Shown: positions 25,017 through 39,033, counted from the first letter of the stretch. The stretch: DNA of 64,000 nt from Diphasiastrum complanatum (GCA_029204225.1 CM055107.1:5928873-5992872); one strand, 5' to 3'. Notes: generated by a model not told the origin, from the letters alone. Program-made: numbers and translations.

Positions 25017-26050
25017 CTCCCTCTTCAACTAGTTTTGGCATAGTTTAAACCATAGAACTTTGATCCAACTTTAAAACCATCTCCATCCTAAGTATAGATC
25101 TCCTTTCTAAGGTTCTAAAGTAGCTTTCATAATTGATATAGAGAACAGTATCCACATTGGATGTTTTACTATTTCTTACATCGAGATGTAACTAGAACAT
25201 GAAGAACCAAATAGAATGTAAATGAAATGATTCCTCCATGATTCCAACTCTAAACTCTCTGGAAAATAACAGCAACCAAACAATAAATGTGAGTGATGAC
25301 CACTTGCTTGCTTGTCTCCTCCATCTTTGTCCTTTCTTGATATGTCTCCACCATAAAACTCCATGATTGAGCCTCCATCTCCATCTTGCCACAAGAAACC
25401 ATCAAACCTTGGAAATCCATGAGTAAGAGAGTATAACAATGATGCTAATCCAGCTCCATATGACTCCATATAACTAGTTGGTAGGACTAGTCCTTCTTCA
25501 AGATCCACTTGACACAAGAAAATGACCATAGATCCACCAAAAATTGACATACCTTCAACATAAGAATGATTGAAGTACTCTTTTTTTTTTTTTCAAAAAA
25601 TAACTTCTATTCAATGATTTAGGTAATGACTCATATGATAATGATTCTTCCTCACTATCATTCACAATGACATCATTCAAAATACATCCTACTTTGAATA
25701 CTTCACATGCTTCTCTTCTCCTTGACTTGTGACTATCTCCCTCACCAAGTCTCATGATAAAACCATTTGATCTACTCTCTTTATGAAGACATGTGACTCC
25801 AATTGTTGTACAAATGACTTTCTTGGAATCATAACAAAGAAATGTAGAAGAACCACCTTCTTCATGCATGCACCTAGCAACATCTCTTTCATATGATCAA
25901 AGAAATCATTAGCAACAACCTTTTCAAAGGAAGAACCTTCACCACCTCCATTGATGAAGTTAGCCCTTTCCTTTCCTTTTGCATGCTTTCACTTGCCATG
26001 AAGAACCTTTGAAGAACCATCATTATCCTCATAGCTAGCCAAGTTAGCAC
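25017..26050 (-). mobile_element. internal part of the family B LTR element
   Basis: Lies on the internal side of the family B 3' LTR. The minus strand carries charged open stretches (for example NDSEEESLSYESLPKSLN near 25640 and KHAKGKERANF near 25980) that resemble linker regions of plant copia gag proteins but are too weak to assign. The right side is cut by the family A LTR. Confidence 0.4.
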
Positions 26051-26056
26051 AAAGAT

Positions 26057-27347
<1,291 letters not shown>

Positions 27348-27560
27348 CTCTCCCTTAAGCTAACTGCTACAAATCTAATCTCAAATTGAGATTTAACAAT
27401 TCTACCAAAGTAGAGTGTTTATCCCTTGGTAATGGTGTTGTCAAAATGTCAGCCAACATACTATCTGTGTGACAGTAACTTAGTGCAACGTCTTCGTTCT
27501 GAACCTTCTCTCACTGTCGACAAAGCTTATTGTGATATTCTAGGTCACCTTGTATATGTA
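27348..27560 (-). pseudogene. C-terminal end of copia RNase H (family A element)
   Basis: The minus strand encodes KVQNEDVALSYCHTDSMLAD, then an ILT-type segment and PLPRDKHSTLVELLNL, the typical end of copia RNase H, followed by the polypurine tract and 3' LTR. The rest of pol is absent to the right. Confidence 0.8.
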
Positions 27561-29319
27561 TAAGGTGTTTTTTTGAGTTTCTTTTTTTAAAGTTCATAAA
27601 TTTTCAAATATGATTTTTGTTCATCAGTCTTGAAAAGGTAGTAATTCTTAATTTTTTAGTGATATTTTTTTGCCTCTTTGTTTTTTTGGATAGAACCAGC
27701 TTACAAGGGGCGGAAATGTTATTTCCTTACCAAGTGACAAGGATGTTACTATAGACAAGGCAATTCGGTCTCCAGTGGCATATACTTCAATATGGCTTTA
27801 TTATTTCTTGTTCAAAAGGTACTTAATTATTATGTGAGGGCTCATCCTCCAATTGACATATGAAGTGTTACATGGCATGAGGCAATCATATATGACAACG
27901 GACCATCGATTGTAGTTAGAGTTATTTTTTATTAGCATGAGGTTGCATGGGCACATTGGCACATGAGGATTGCATAAGCACATGCATAGGATCCCAAAAT
28001 TTATCATATACTGGTACAAATTTGCCCTTTAAATCAATGTGATTTTAGGTTTAACAGTTCTTGCTTCTCTCATCAAGCATTCATTTGCCATGGCTTGGGG
28101 GTGAGGTGTTCATCTTCTAGAAAGATCCATCTCTGTTTTATTGGGTGGTTTTGCCTCCCATTAGTCTCTCCCCTATTCCTTTTCTAACAAGATCTTAGTT
28201 CATTTTTTTGGTGGTCACTCAATCCATAAAAAAAGCTATTGATTTTTAGATTTGAAACTTGTTATCCTAATCTTGAGCATCTTTTATTTTATTTTGTACT
28301 TTTTTATAAAAATTAAAACATTCTAACAAACATATAGGAGTTTGGAACTCTTTTACACAAAGCTTCATGTTATAGCTCCATTGTCACGTTCGAGAGTAAA
28401 AGGAACTATAATCGTTTAGGTCTTTTAAATTGATGTTATGTAACACCATGACTAATGATGGTTATTCTTTTTCATATCGTGACATCTACTATTAATGTGC
28501 TAAGAATTCTATACATGGCAAATTTCATTGAATAATGATAATACTCTCATAATCCATGAAGTCGATGTAGTGATTTTTTACAAAGCTAATATCATGTTTA
28601 CAAACAACTACAAGTACTCTCAAGTATACTTAATCATTTAAGGCTTTTTGAAGTATTAGCTTTGGTTAGAGGTGTCACTTCGTCTTGTCAAAGAACATGC
28701 CAAACAATACCTTTTGATGTAGCCTTTGATGGCTTGTAGGTTGAGATATGTTGGAAAAATGATGGGCTATGATATTACCATTGGATAGAGATAGAAATCA
28801 AAGGCATGTCATGAATCAAAATTTAAGATTCATTATAAGAGAATTATGCCAACAAAAATGACAATGCTATTTAATGTAGAATGAGTTTACATTATCTTCA
28901 ATCAAAATTGTCCCAAGAAAGCATCAAACAATTTATTCTCTAAGATAGAAACATACACGTAGTTAACAGTGACAGGATTGATTTGATACAATTTTACCCT
29001 TGCATCTCAGACTAGTTCGGTTTCCCTCCAAAAACCGATAGGTGAAAATGTTTTTCGGCATCTATTGAGTGACAAACTCTTACTTGCCGGTTTTTCCCTA
29101 TAGAACCCAAGATTTATGACATAAAAAATTCTGTACAATTTATGCCATGCCAATTTTTGGGAAAGGATGTCCGTTTCATTCTTGAACTATGCCGGCTTTC
29201 CTGAACAATGAACAGTGGTCGATTCTCAGACTCACGAATTTCAGAACGAAACTGTGTCTTATGTTAACGACACCAAGTTGGCCAAGGGTAAAAGAAAAAA
29301 ATGATAGCGTACACAGCAG
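27561..29319. other. no gene seen
   Basis: AT-rich. Bases 29147-29215 resemble 7930-8000 (dispersed repeat). A CCGGTTTTTCCC-like stretch near 28990-29110 resembles the style of H-type LTRs but is too weak to call. Confidence 0.4.
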
Positions 29320-29762
29320 GTGATTATGATGTCTCCACACTGCAAGCTGAACGCTTGCTATGGTAGTAATGATGCTGAGAAAACGAGACCTGAAAACAAT
29401 GAGCCTTCAGTTTTGCTCCTTGTTGAAACATATAATGTCCATCCCAAGGCCCTTGATATGACACAAATAACTGCCGCAGATCCTGAGCTGAATAATCAGT
29501 ACAAGGCGAGCATCCTTCAGAAAGAGACTCAATGGAAAGACATGGTGGCTCCAAAGGCAAAACATTCAAAGAGATCCTCCTATCTACTAGTCCTCTTGAC
29601 AACAGTTCTATAGATTCTGATTATAGAGAACATACAATTCCTCTGAATGATGCTGGGAAAGATAAGAAATTTTTTGGAACTTCAGAGCCCTTTGATAAGT
29701 TGTCTCATGAGCTCTTCGCGACCCAGCAGGCTCCTTTCACGCAATTTTGGAGTCCTTCGTAG
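29320..29762 (+). pseudogene. unrecognised coding-like fragment
   Basis: Two overlapping plus frames, 29320-29613 and 29532-29762, look like one reading separated by a frameshift near 29540-29600. The first includes MTQITAADPELNNQY, the second FKEILLSTSPLDNSSIDSDY and FFGTSEPFDKLSHELF. Composition looks protein-like, but I recognise no family. Part of it (ATCCTCCTATCTACTAGTC) recurs at 29945-30005 with a local duplication, so it may be transposon-borne. Confidence 0.35.
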
Positions 29763-29929
29763 GAAATGGGACAATCTCAAACTAACAAGGTTGTTACCCG
29801 CAGCTCTCTCCAGGCTATGGCTTGAGAAAAAGCCATGAATTTGCATGCTGATCAGCCTTAGTCCATATTGGAAACCCTCTTAAAGGTCCGCTCTTACATT
29901 TCTTGATTTGCATTCATGGCAGACATGTT

Positions 29930-30010
29930 TCACCCTTCTCTTTGATCCTCCTATTTACTAGTCCCCTTACCCTTCTCTTTGATCCTCCTATTTACTAGTC
30001 CCCTTGACAA
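29930..30010 (+). repeat. short tandem duplication
   Basis: Two copies of CCCTTCTCTTTGATCCTCC plus the following TATTTACTAGTCC, period about 38 bp. It is also related to 29569-29600. Confidence 0.8.
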
Positions 30011-30049
30011 CACTTCTAGAGTTTCTGAATACAGAGTACATGCACTACA

Positions 30050-30712
30050 AAATTAAGAAACAAGAAAGTTAATCCGCATCTACATTCCACAAAGCAAGAA
30101 AGTAAGCAAGAAATCTAATTAATCGACACACAAAAAGAAATCAGAACATGTTCATAGGAATTTCACTCAAGAAGATTGCCATGAACAAGGAGCTTCTCAA
30201 TTGCCAAGAACTCGTGGAGGATCTTCTTTATTCAATCAAGAGAAATGACAATACAATCAAAAGCTCCCTCACAAGAGAAGGGGGCCCTTAAATAAGCAAG
30301 AGGACTGCCCATGTGGAGCCCAAGTGGCAATTCCACTAATTTAGAAATTACAAGTGAAAAAAGCCCTTCCACTAAAGGTCCCCATCAAAAGGTGGCTCAC
30401 TCTAAATTATTTAACGGGGTCTACACTTATTTACATTGCCTAAGAAACATTACTAGCTCCTACATGGTCGTTCCTTCTCTGGGATACACCATGTAGGCTC
30501 ACATAGAAAATAACTGTCATCCTAGCTAGTAATCTTTGGCTCTCATGCTCGGCTCTCAGCTTCTTCTACTCTCCTCCTTCTGAGACCTCCTCGGTCATGG
30601 GTGAGAGATATTCCGTGTCTTCAGCTTGGCTCGGCATCTGGGGATTCTCTGGAATCCGCTAACATGAAGATTAAAAGTTGATTAGTTGATTAATAGGAGA
30701 ATCATCCAACAC
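30050..30712 (-). repeat. 3' LTR of a copia element (family K)
   Basis: Minus strand starts TGTTGGATGATTCTCC at about 30712, preceded by the purine run AAGGAGGAG. The left end is not determined. Confidence 0.6.
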
Positions 30713-30721
30713 TCCTCCTTA

Positions 30722-31300
30722 ATCTGAATCCATGAATGTCTTGACTTCAAACTTAGTTCTGCACAGAACTTTCTGTGTGCATCCAAGCTTAATGCTTTGG
30801 TAAAAATATCTATTGTCATATCTTGCGTTCGACAGTACTGCAAGTTAACCTCTTTGTTGAGAAATTTGCTTATGACGTAGTGATACTTGATTTCAATGTG
30901 CTTACTCTTGGAATGAAACCTAGGGTTGGCCGATAAGGCAATGACACCTTGATTATCACAAAATAAAATTGTTGGAGCATATTGATTCAGACCAATATCT
31001 GAAAGTAAGTTCCTCAACCTTCCTTTGTAGCTTGTGAGACTGCGATATACTCTGATTCAGTGGAAGATAGAGCTATCGATAATTGCTTGCGATTGTTCCA
31101 TGAAATAGGACTATTGTTGAGGAAGAATGTAAATCCAGAAGTGGATTTATGAGTTCTACATCTCCTGCCCAACTTGCATCTGTGTAACCATTGAGTAAAT
31201 TGAGTTTGTCGTTGTCCGGCTGCTCCATAACAAATGCAAAAGTTGATGAAGTCATTCAAATTCGTAGTCACGAAAGAATCGCGAAAGCAAACCAATTCGG
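30722..31300 (-). pseudogene. copia RNase H remnant (family K)
   Basis: Minus strand, two frames. Right part: RNase H KSTSGFTFFLNNSPISWNN, then LSIALSSTESEYIAVSQATK. Left part: ILFCDNQGVIALSANPRFHS, KHIEIKYHYV, DIFTKALS. The rest of pol is missing; homology stops near 31300. Confidence 0.88.
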
Positions 31301-31930
31301 ATGGAGTTCAGAACTGCTCGTTGGTCACTGCCAGCTGAATTGTTCCTACAGTCCTCCAGAATGTAGTTAGCACTGCTGATCTACATTTAGAAATTAATGT
31401 AGCATTCAACAAAGATTTAACCAATATGCGAAATTAAATGAACAAGAGTGAATCAGACACACGAATAACAGCAGACTAATTTGCATTCAAGATCGGACAT
31501 AAAAAAAAAGTGACATGTGCACAAACGACTACAAGGTCATCTATTGATTCTCTGATTCTTCAAGCACTACATGCAGATCCACGCAGTGCATTGGCGTGAG
31601 AGAAAATACAGTTCTCCCACGAGTAATGTCTCGCTTACTAGCGGATTTGTGGATCTTCAGATTCTATGCAGAAAATTGTCTCGCACGCAGACGGACTTCT
31701 GTTCTGTATTTTTGTCTTCTTGCTTACTAGCGTCAAACTACTTCATGTGTGTGTCTGTCAAGTATCATCTAGAAAGTATATAGTCTCATCATATAACTTC
31801 TAGATTAGAGGAACTAAACATCTACAACTAATCGGGAATTACAAGAGTGATGGATTAGCCACGACCTAGAGTGTATCTGCTGACGTCATGCTATCAGATC
31901 ATATATCTGTACTTCTGGGTACTTGCATGA
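31301..31930. other. no gene seen
   Basis: Probably the 3' LTR region of the reversed copia element that follows, but I found no clear polypurine tract or TG start. Confidence 0.35.
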
Positions 31931-31949
31931 TCTTGTTGGTCCTTTTTGG

Positions 31950-34066
31950 AGTGTGAGGGCAGAAAGGGTGTCGCGACTATTTTCGAGTCATTTGACTTTC
32001 TCCTGCTGTATCGTGAAAGATTCTCTTTCACGAATATTTCATGTTCGTGTATTCTCGTCAGGATGTTCATGACCATTTTTGTTTCGTGTCTTTTGACTTT
32101 TGTGTTCGCAAACATTTTTGTCAGGCAGAGGGTTGAAAGCTAGCAAAGCTTTGGTAGCAAAAACGTTTTGTTTCTTCAGCTCCCTCTCAAAGCATGATAA
32201 CTTTACGACCCTGAGACTCCTCCTCTGTCTCTCAAAAAGTCCTTTGTCTAGGGATCTGGTGAAGATGTCAGCAACCATGTCTTTCGTTCCGATGAAGGTG
32301 GTCTGCAACATCTTCTTCTCAATTAGATCCCTGATCAAGTGGTACTTGATCGCGATGTGTTTCATTCTTGAATGGAACACGTGATCTTTTGTCAGATGTA
32401 TTGCAGATGTGTTATCCATCTGCAAGACCAAAGGCTCGTTTCTTGTTTCGTCCAATTCGTCCAGGAACTACCTTAGCCAGATTATCTTGTTGGCCATCTT
32501 TGCTGCTGCAACATATTCTGCTTCGCAACTGAGCCACAATGGTCTGCTTCTTGCTGACCCAGAGAACTGCCACTCCTGATGCGTTGGTGCATCCTCTTGA
32601 GATGCTTTTACAATCGTCCTTGAGAGATGCTCAGCTAGCATCATTGTAGGAAAGCATCCGGAAACCTGCATCGTGACACTAACACAAGCCATAATCTCTC
32701 ATTAATTGAAGATATTGCAAAATCCGTTTTGCAGTCTTCCAATGTGTCGAGCCTAGATTCATGCAAAATTGGCTCATCTAAACATTGCATAAGCTATGTC
32801 AAGGTGTGTGTTGTCTGCAAGGTACATCAACGAACCTATCAGCTTCTTGTAAGGTGTGAGCTGCATCTGTTCTCTCTCTTCTTCAGTCTTCGGACAATCG
32901 TCGTTTGTCAGCATTGTTCCTGTGAGCATTGGAGTATTTGTTCCTTTGTAGTTCAACATCTCAACATCCTCTAGGATCTTCTAGGTGTATCTAAACTGGT
33001 GAAGGTACAACTTACCTCCCTCATAGTCCCTTTCAATTTGCAAGCCAAGGTAACACATGGCTTCTCCCATATCCACGATCTTGAAATGTTTCGAGATGTC
33101 TTCTTTCACTTCAGCAATCAGCTGCTCACTTGGATTCGTACAGAATTGGCTCATCTTGAATACTGCATAAGAAATATCAGGGCATGTGTTGTCTACAAGG
33201 TACATCAACGAACCTATCAGCTTCTTGTAAGCTGTGAGCTGCATCTGTTCTCTCTCTTCCTCAGTCTTCGGACAGTCATCGCTTGTCAACACCGTCCCTA
33301 CGATCATTGGAGTATTTGCTCCTTTGCAGTTCAGCATCCCAAAACCTTCTAGGATCTTTTGGGTGTATCTGGACTGGTGAAGGTATAATTTACCTCCCTC
33401 GTAGTCCTTTTCAATCTGCAAGCCAAGGTAACACCTAGCTTCTCCCAGATCCATAATCTTGAAATGTTTCGAGATGTCTCCTTTCACTTCAACAATCAAC
33501 TGCTCACTCTTGCAAAGTATCAGAGTGTCGTCCACATACACAGCCACAATGATGATCTGCCCGTTTGTAACTCTGACATACACATTGGAATCAGCCAACA
33601 GTGGCTTGGATTCCAATGATTTTAGGGCTTGATCTTTCTTCTTGTACCATTGTCGAACTGACTATTTCAGACCGTAGATACTTCTATGCATTCTGCATGC
33701 ATAATCAGGAAGTGAATTTGAGACGTATCCTGGGGATTGATCCATATAGACCTCTTCGTCTAGCTCACCATGCAAGAAGGCTGTCTTTTCATCCACAATG
33801 TGGTTCCTGAGGTCATAGACATAGGCCATTTGTTGCAAGAGATTTTTAAATTGGTTAATGTGACTCTGAAGAAAATCACTATTCAACATCTTGAGTGTGA
33901 AGAATTTTCTTCATAGATGTAACTTGGTGGTTACGTCTCTCACATCATATAGTGAGTTCAGGATGTCCCAAACTTCTTTCGAAGCTTTGGCTCAGGCTAT
34001 AAAAAATAGCTCTGAAATAAAGCCGCTTATGATACAATGGAAATATCAGATTAAGGAATCAGATAA
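31950..34066 (-). pseudogene. copia deletion derivative (family E): gag joined to RT and RNase H
   Basis: Read right to left. Gag near 33890-34000 (VWDILNSLYDV, RKFFTLKM), then, without protease or integrase, the reverse transcriptase from about 33810 (KTAFLHGELDEEVYM, YACRMHRSIYGLK, catalytic YVDDTLIL near 33530, DLGEARCYLGLQIE), then RNase H (AEYVAAAKMANKIIWLR, VLQMDNTSAIHLTKD, HVFHSRMKHIAIKYHL, DMVADIFTRSL). A 126-codon part of RT is duplicated in tandem. Several stops and frameshifts are present. The gag-to-RT junction near 33820 is in frame (33662-33889 is open throughout). Confidence 0.88.
32755..33510 (-). repeat. 378-bp in-frame tandem duplication inside RT
   Basis: The block from EQLI-EVK through SKHFKI, YLGLQIE, GGKLYLHQ, CPKTEEEREQMQL and KKLIGSLMYL occurs twice. 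Equivalent bases are 378 apart (for example 33103 and 33481), exactly 126 codons. The second copy is more decayed. Confidence 0.93.
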
Positions 34067-34078
34067 GCTCTCATAACA
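34067..34078 (-). other. degenerate primer-binding site, family E
   Basis: Minus strand reads TGTTATGAGAGC, a decayed form of the tRNA-iMet site, directly next to the LTR end. Confidence 0.6.
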
Positions 34079-34520
34079 TGTTGGAGAAGTGGTTCGACAA
34101 CTCGGACCGGTCGAACAATCGGATCGAAATGATCTTACTATTGCACGAAGGCAGTGGTCGACTAATTCCTTGGTGCGTGCACTACTACTACAGTAGACGA
34201 ACACAAAAGTAAAGTAGTGCTTAATTGCGCGGTTGTTTGCGGAAGCGGAAGAGTAGACAATCAAACGAAGCAAGAATTCTGAATGCAATGAAAGACAATG
34301 ATTGATTCAGATTAATGTATAGAAATACAAGTCAGATTGATGTTATGAGCACAAGACAATAGTGGACGAAACCGCATGTTCAAGAAGCTAGCTCCGCTTT
34401 GTAAAAGCTATGAGCTTATTACTGACAATCAGTCTGAAAGAAATAATCGATGTATGAAAACATCTGCGGTGTCTCTATCTCATGAACTATATGTACAAGC
34501 ATGATTAGGCATACGTATTT
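34079..34520 (-). repeat. 5' LTR, family E, reversed copy
   Basis: Ends in CCAACA (minus strand) at 34079 beside the primer site. It shares long stretches with 35390-35843 in the opposite orientation, such as CAGTAATAAGCTCATAGC and CCGCGCAATTAAGC. Confidence 0.85.
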
Positions 34521-35389
34521 TACCTCTAGCTCAATCAAAGGTCAACACGTCAAAAAATCAATTATTTTCTAAAAAAATTCCAAAATTTCGAACGTTAAGT
34601 TTACAAAAATTATTCAAAATAAAAAATATTTCATTTTGTTATAATTTACAATTACAAAAAACCTTTATTATTATTTTCAAATCTCTTATTATTACAAAAA
34701 TTCAAATGCGAACAAATTATTGATTGAAATTTTGTTAGAATAATTTCAAGTTTTTAAACTTCAAAACTTTAACTTACTGACGAACAATTATGATTTTAAG
34801 TGATTTGAACAATTTAAAAAAATTATAGGATTGATCTACTTGTTAAAAGAATGTGAAAACATGCATATTTGACTTATTCCAAAGTAATTAGTATTGATAG
34901 AATATTAATACTTTAAATTGATTCTACTTGAGAAATGTATACAAAATAACATTAAAACATTTGTGAAATTTTATTATATGACAAATTGTAAATAACATGC
35001 TATGTTTGGCTTGAGAAAATTTTGGAAAACGTGTGCCAACTTGAGATGCTTGTTTTTTCTGTTTGAGAGATGCTAGGTGATTATGCTGATTTATTAAAAA
35101 TGTTATAGTCACCTGCGTCTATTTGATTGCCGATAATAAATTATTGGTCTATGAGCAATTCCAAACTATGAGATAAAAAAGACAATGCCCAAGGTCAGGA
35201 ATTATCAGCCTTGATCATCAGTCTTTTCTTGCGTGGTGTGAATGTGAATGTGAATTTAAGGGGTGTGTCATTGAGGGAATGGTGCAATGGCCATGGCACA
35301 ACGGCTCCACGCCATCTTCTTTGTACACTCACCTACACAAATGAAAATTGTATATACATAGCTATTGTAATCTAATTAGTATGTAGTTA
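34521..35389. other. AT-rich spacer between inverted LTRs
   Basis: Very AT-rich, no open frame or motif that I can support. Confidence 0.5.
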
Positions 35390-35843
35390 ATGAGACAAAC
35401 ACCGTAGATATTTTCATGCATCGATTCTTTCTTTCAGATTGATTGTCAGTAATAAGCTCATAGCTTTTACAGAGCGGAGCTAGCTTCCTGAGCACACGGT
35501 TTTGCCTGCTATTGTCTTGAGCTCATAGCTTCAATTTGATCTGTATTTCTATACATTGACCTAAATCAATCACTGACTTTCATTGCGTTTAGAGTTCTTG
35601 TCAGAATTGTATGTTTAAGCTACTTCATCTTCCTGTTTGACTTTCTTACTACTTTGTCTGATTGTTTGCTCTTTCGCTTCCACAAACAACCGCGCAATTA
35701 AGCTCTACTTTACTTTTGTGTTCACCTACTGTAGTAGTAGTGCACGCATCGAGGGAATTAGTTGACCACTGCCTTTGTGCAGTAGTAAGATTGTTCTGAT
35801 CCGATTGTTGGACCAATCCGAGGAGTTGTGAAAATTGTCAACA
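35390..35843 (+). repeat. LTR, family E, forward copy
   Basis: Inverted counterpart of 34079-34520. It ends TTGTCAACA at 35843, with no primer site after it, so it is a solo LTR or a 3' LTR whose element is gone. Confidence 0.8.
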
Positions 35844-36282
35844 TTTCCTAGCTGGTTTTAGGCCAAATTTGGTATTTTTGGCACATAATTTTGGATATAA
35901 CCTTTCACACATGTGGAAGAGGCCTAGATACTTTTATTTTAATATATATTTCATATTGAAGAAGTGTCAAACTTCAGGACCTTCTAAATGACACCAAAAT
36001 CATGTCATTTGGACATATAGGCCAAAATTGGCTATTTTAGGCTACTGGTGACAAAATTTCCAAAATTCTGACACGTGTGGGAATGATCCACAAGTATGAT
36101 TGATCTAATTAAGCTTTATGATTAGCACAATAACCTGATTCTAGATTTGAGCTAAGCAGAACACCTCAAAAAATGTAATGATGAAAGAAAGGAGAGGATT
36201 TGAGCTTGTGAAGATGAAAAATAACAAGTTATGTAGTGATAACAAAGAGGTAGGGAGAGAGAGGGCAGCCTTGCTACTGAAC
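35844..36282. other. no gene seen
   Basis: LTR-like composition; TTTCACACATGTGG near 35906 and GACACGTGTGGG near 36070 are diverged forms of the recurring CACGTG palindrome. Confidence 0.4.
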
Positions 36283-36583
36283 GCTGAGCACAAGACAATT
36301 GCGGATAGAAACCGCATACTCTAACTTATCTCTGAGTAACTAAAGATCTCTGTCTGAATTTGCACTTCCGTTGATAAGCAGTAAGCGCTAATAGCAAAAC
36401 TTTAAAGAACTCAACTAGAATCCTCAAGAGTATTCAAGCTTGAACTCTTGAGAGAGCTGCTACATGATTGAAAATAATAGAAGTATGATCAACTATTTAT
36501 ACTAAGCAAAAATGCGGCAAGTCTAGTAAGATAGCTAACTAGGTCGTGGACCTTAATGGCCAGTTGGCCATCATGAGCTAGCA
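36283..36583 (-). repeat. 3' LTR fragment, family F
   Basis: Minus strand begins TGCTAGCTCATGATGG at 36583 and follows the LTR at 46344-46962, including the AGTATAAATAGTTGATC promoter motif. It stops about halfway, near the GAGCACAAGACAATTG motif. Confidence 0.85.
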
Positions 36584-39033
36584 TCCATCGCTTCCTTTGT
36601 AGCCTGAGAGGTTGCGATATACTATGATTCAGTGGAAGATAGAGCTATCGAAGTTTGCTTGCGACTATTCTATGAAATAGGACCATTGTTGAGGAAGAAT
36701 GTCAATTCTATAGTGGATTTACAAGTGTCTACATCTCCTGCCCAACTTGCATATGAAAAACCATTGAGAATATTGAGTTTGTCGTTGTCAACTCCTCCAT
36801 AACAAGTGCAAAAGTCCATAGTAGCTCGAAGATATCTCATGACTCTGATAAGTGCCTTCCAATGTGTTATACCAGGATTGGTCATACACTGACTTAAGGA
36901 ACTGACTACAAAAGCTATGTCTGATCTAGTACAGATCATCACGTACATAAGAGATCCTATTATCGAATGATAAGGATACTCACACATCTGCTTCTTTTCT
37001 TCGATTGTTTGGACACTGGTCCTTCGACATCTTGAGTCTTGAATCCATTAGTGAGAGAGCTAATTTTTAATTCATCAGATTATATCTGATTAAGACATTG
37101 TGAATGTATCTTTGCTGAGTAATATAAATCAACTTCTGCTTTTTGTCTCTTTGTATTTGAATACCTAGACAGTAATGAGCTACACCCAGATCGGTCATGT
37201 CGAATTCGAAAGATAGCATTGTCTTAGTTTCTTTTACCAGATCAATATTGTTGCTGAAAAGCAATGTGTCATCCACATACAAAGTGATAATAATAAAAGA
37301 AATGTTGCATTGACTTGAAGTAGACATTTTAATCTGAAGAGCTTGGTGTGTAGTTGTGATCAATAAGAAAAGTATTGATCCTTTGAAACCATGTTCGAGC
37401 AGATTGTTTCAAGCCATAAAGTGTTTTATGGAGCTTACACACATGATTGTGTTTACCTTCGATTTTGTAATCTTCAGGTTGCACCATGTAAATGTCCTTT
37501 TTTATAACTCCATTAAGATATGTTGTTTGTACATCCATTTGATGTATTTCCAAATCTGCTATAGTAGCAAATGACAATAGAAGCCGAATAGAAAAATGTT
37601 TAACTACTTGACTGAAGGTCTCAGTGTAGTCCATGTTGTGTACCTGAGAGAATCCTCTGGCGACAAGTCAAGTCTTTCTTCGATCGATACTTCCATCTGC
37701 CTTGTATTTGATTTTGAACAACCATTTGCAATCAACTACATTTCTGCTGACAGTTAACTCAACAATACTCCATGTCTGGTTCTTGATAAGAGATGAATAC
37801 TCTTTATCCATAGCTTCGTTCTAGATATCGAAACTGAGTGTCTCTTTGACAATCGTCGGCTCTTGAACAAGGTAAGTTGCAGACTCATCGATGTACTTGA
37901 TAAGTGGTCTACTTTGTCTTGTCAATCTTCTGGCTGATGTTCAAAATTGATAATCTTCATCATGTTATAGTTGCTAAACTACAACATCATCATCTTCGGA
38001 TTTGTTGTTGATAAGTTGTTTGTCAGGAGTAGACAAGCTTGGACCTTCAAAAGGAATAGTCGACTTTGGAACTAAAGAGCTCTATATTTCAGGAGAGTCC
38101 GATAGTTTGGCTATATGAGCTTTGCCCTTACCTTTAAGGTCAATAAATTGAACTTCGATGAATATGACATCCCGGCTGGTGAATATCTTTGACTCAACAT
38201 GATCATACAACTTATAAATTTGATCTATAGTTGATGAAAATCGATTTGATACTTTGGAAGTTGAGCTTCTTAATGAGATCATGCGGAATTTGTGCATAAG
38301 CGATACATCCAAAAACTTGTAAGTTCGATATAGAAGGTTTGGAGTCTGTCCAAACTTTGTATGGTGTTTTGTCTGAGAGACATTTAGTATGACATCTGCT
38401 TTGAATATAAGCTATAGTTCTTCGACTGTGGATTTGATAATTGTTCTTGACTTTGAGTCGGTTTCTGATTTGATGCGAACTGCTTAGAGTTTTTCTGCTT
38501 CTGTCATTTTGAGCCTTTGTTGACATATATAACATGAAATGATGAAGTCGATGAAGCGTCTTGACTTCTTCGATCATCTTCTTGCAGCAACATAGTGATA
38601 ACTCTGGTAAGAGTTAAATCTGAGTGTGTCGATATGATCATCACCTAGTTCTCATATGTAGAGAAAAATCTTGAAAGAAATGTCATGATTACGCGCGTCT
38701 TGATCATCTATGACTGATCGTCTATGACTAATCCGATAGTGGACATCTGTTGCAAGAAATTCTTAAACTAGTTAACGTGATTCTGAAGTGAATCACCAAT
38801 TCGACATCTTGAGAGTGAAGAATTTTCTTTGTACATAAAACTTAGAAGCTACATCCGTCACATCATATAGTGAGCTCAGGATGTCCCATACTTCTTTCAA
38901 GGTTTGAGCTTCAACTATGTGGTCAATCTGAGTGTCTGATATATTGAAAATAATAAGCGTGAAAGCTTTTTTCATCCTTTGACTTCCATTTTGAGTCGGT
39001 TGTGTCATCTTTAGGCTTCTCTTTTGTACCTGT
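36584..39033 (-). pseudogene. copia F: gag C-terminal part, integrase end, RT, RNase H
   Basis: Read right to left. Gag from 39033 (TKEKPKDDTTQPTQNGSQRM, then AFTLIIFNISDTQIDHIVEA, LKEVWDILSSLYDV). Integrase C-terminal part near 38150-38570 (LSDKTPYKVW, NLQVFGCIAYAQIP, KIFTSRDVIF). RT at 37070-37634 (HQMDVQTTYLNGVI, LHKTLYGLKQSARTWF, YVDDTLLFSN). RNase H at 36600-36987 (SIIGSLMYVMICTRSDIAF, SLSQCMTNPGITHW). Its gag N-terminal part is missing here, replaced exactly at the TSD-like ACAGG by an H LTR, and is found in opposite orientation at 47211-47332. RNase H runs straight into the 3' LTR, so its end is deleted. Confidence 0.9.
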
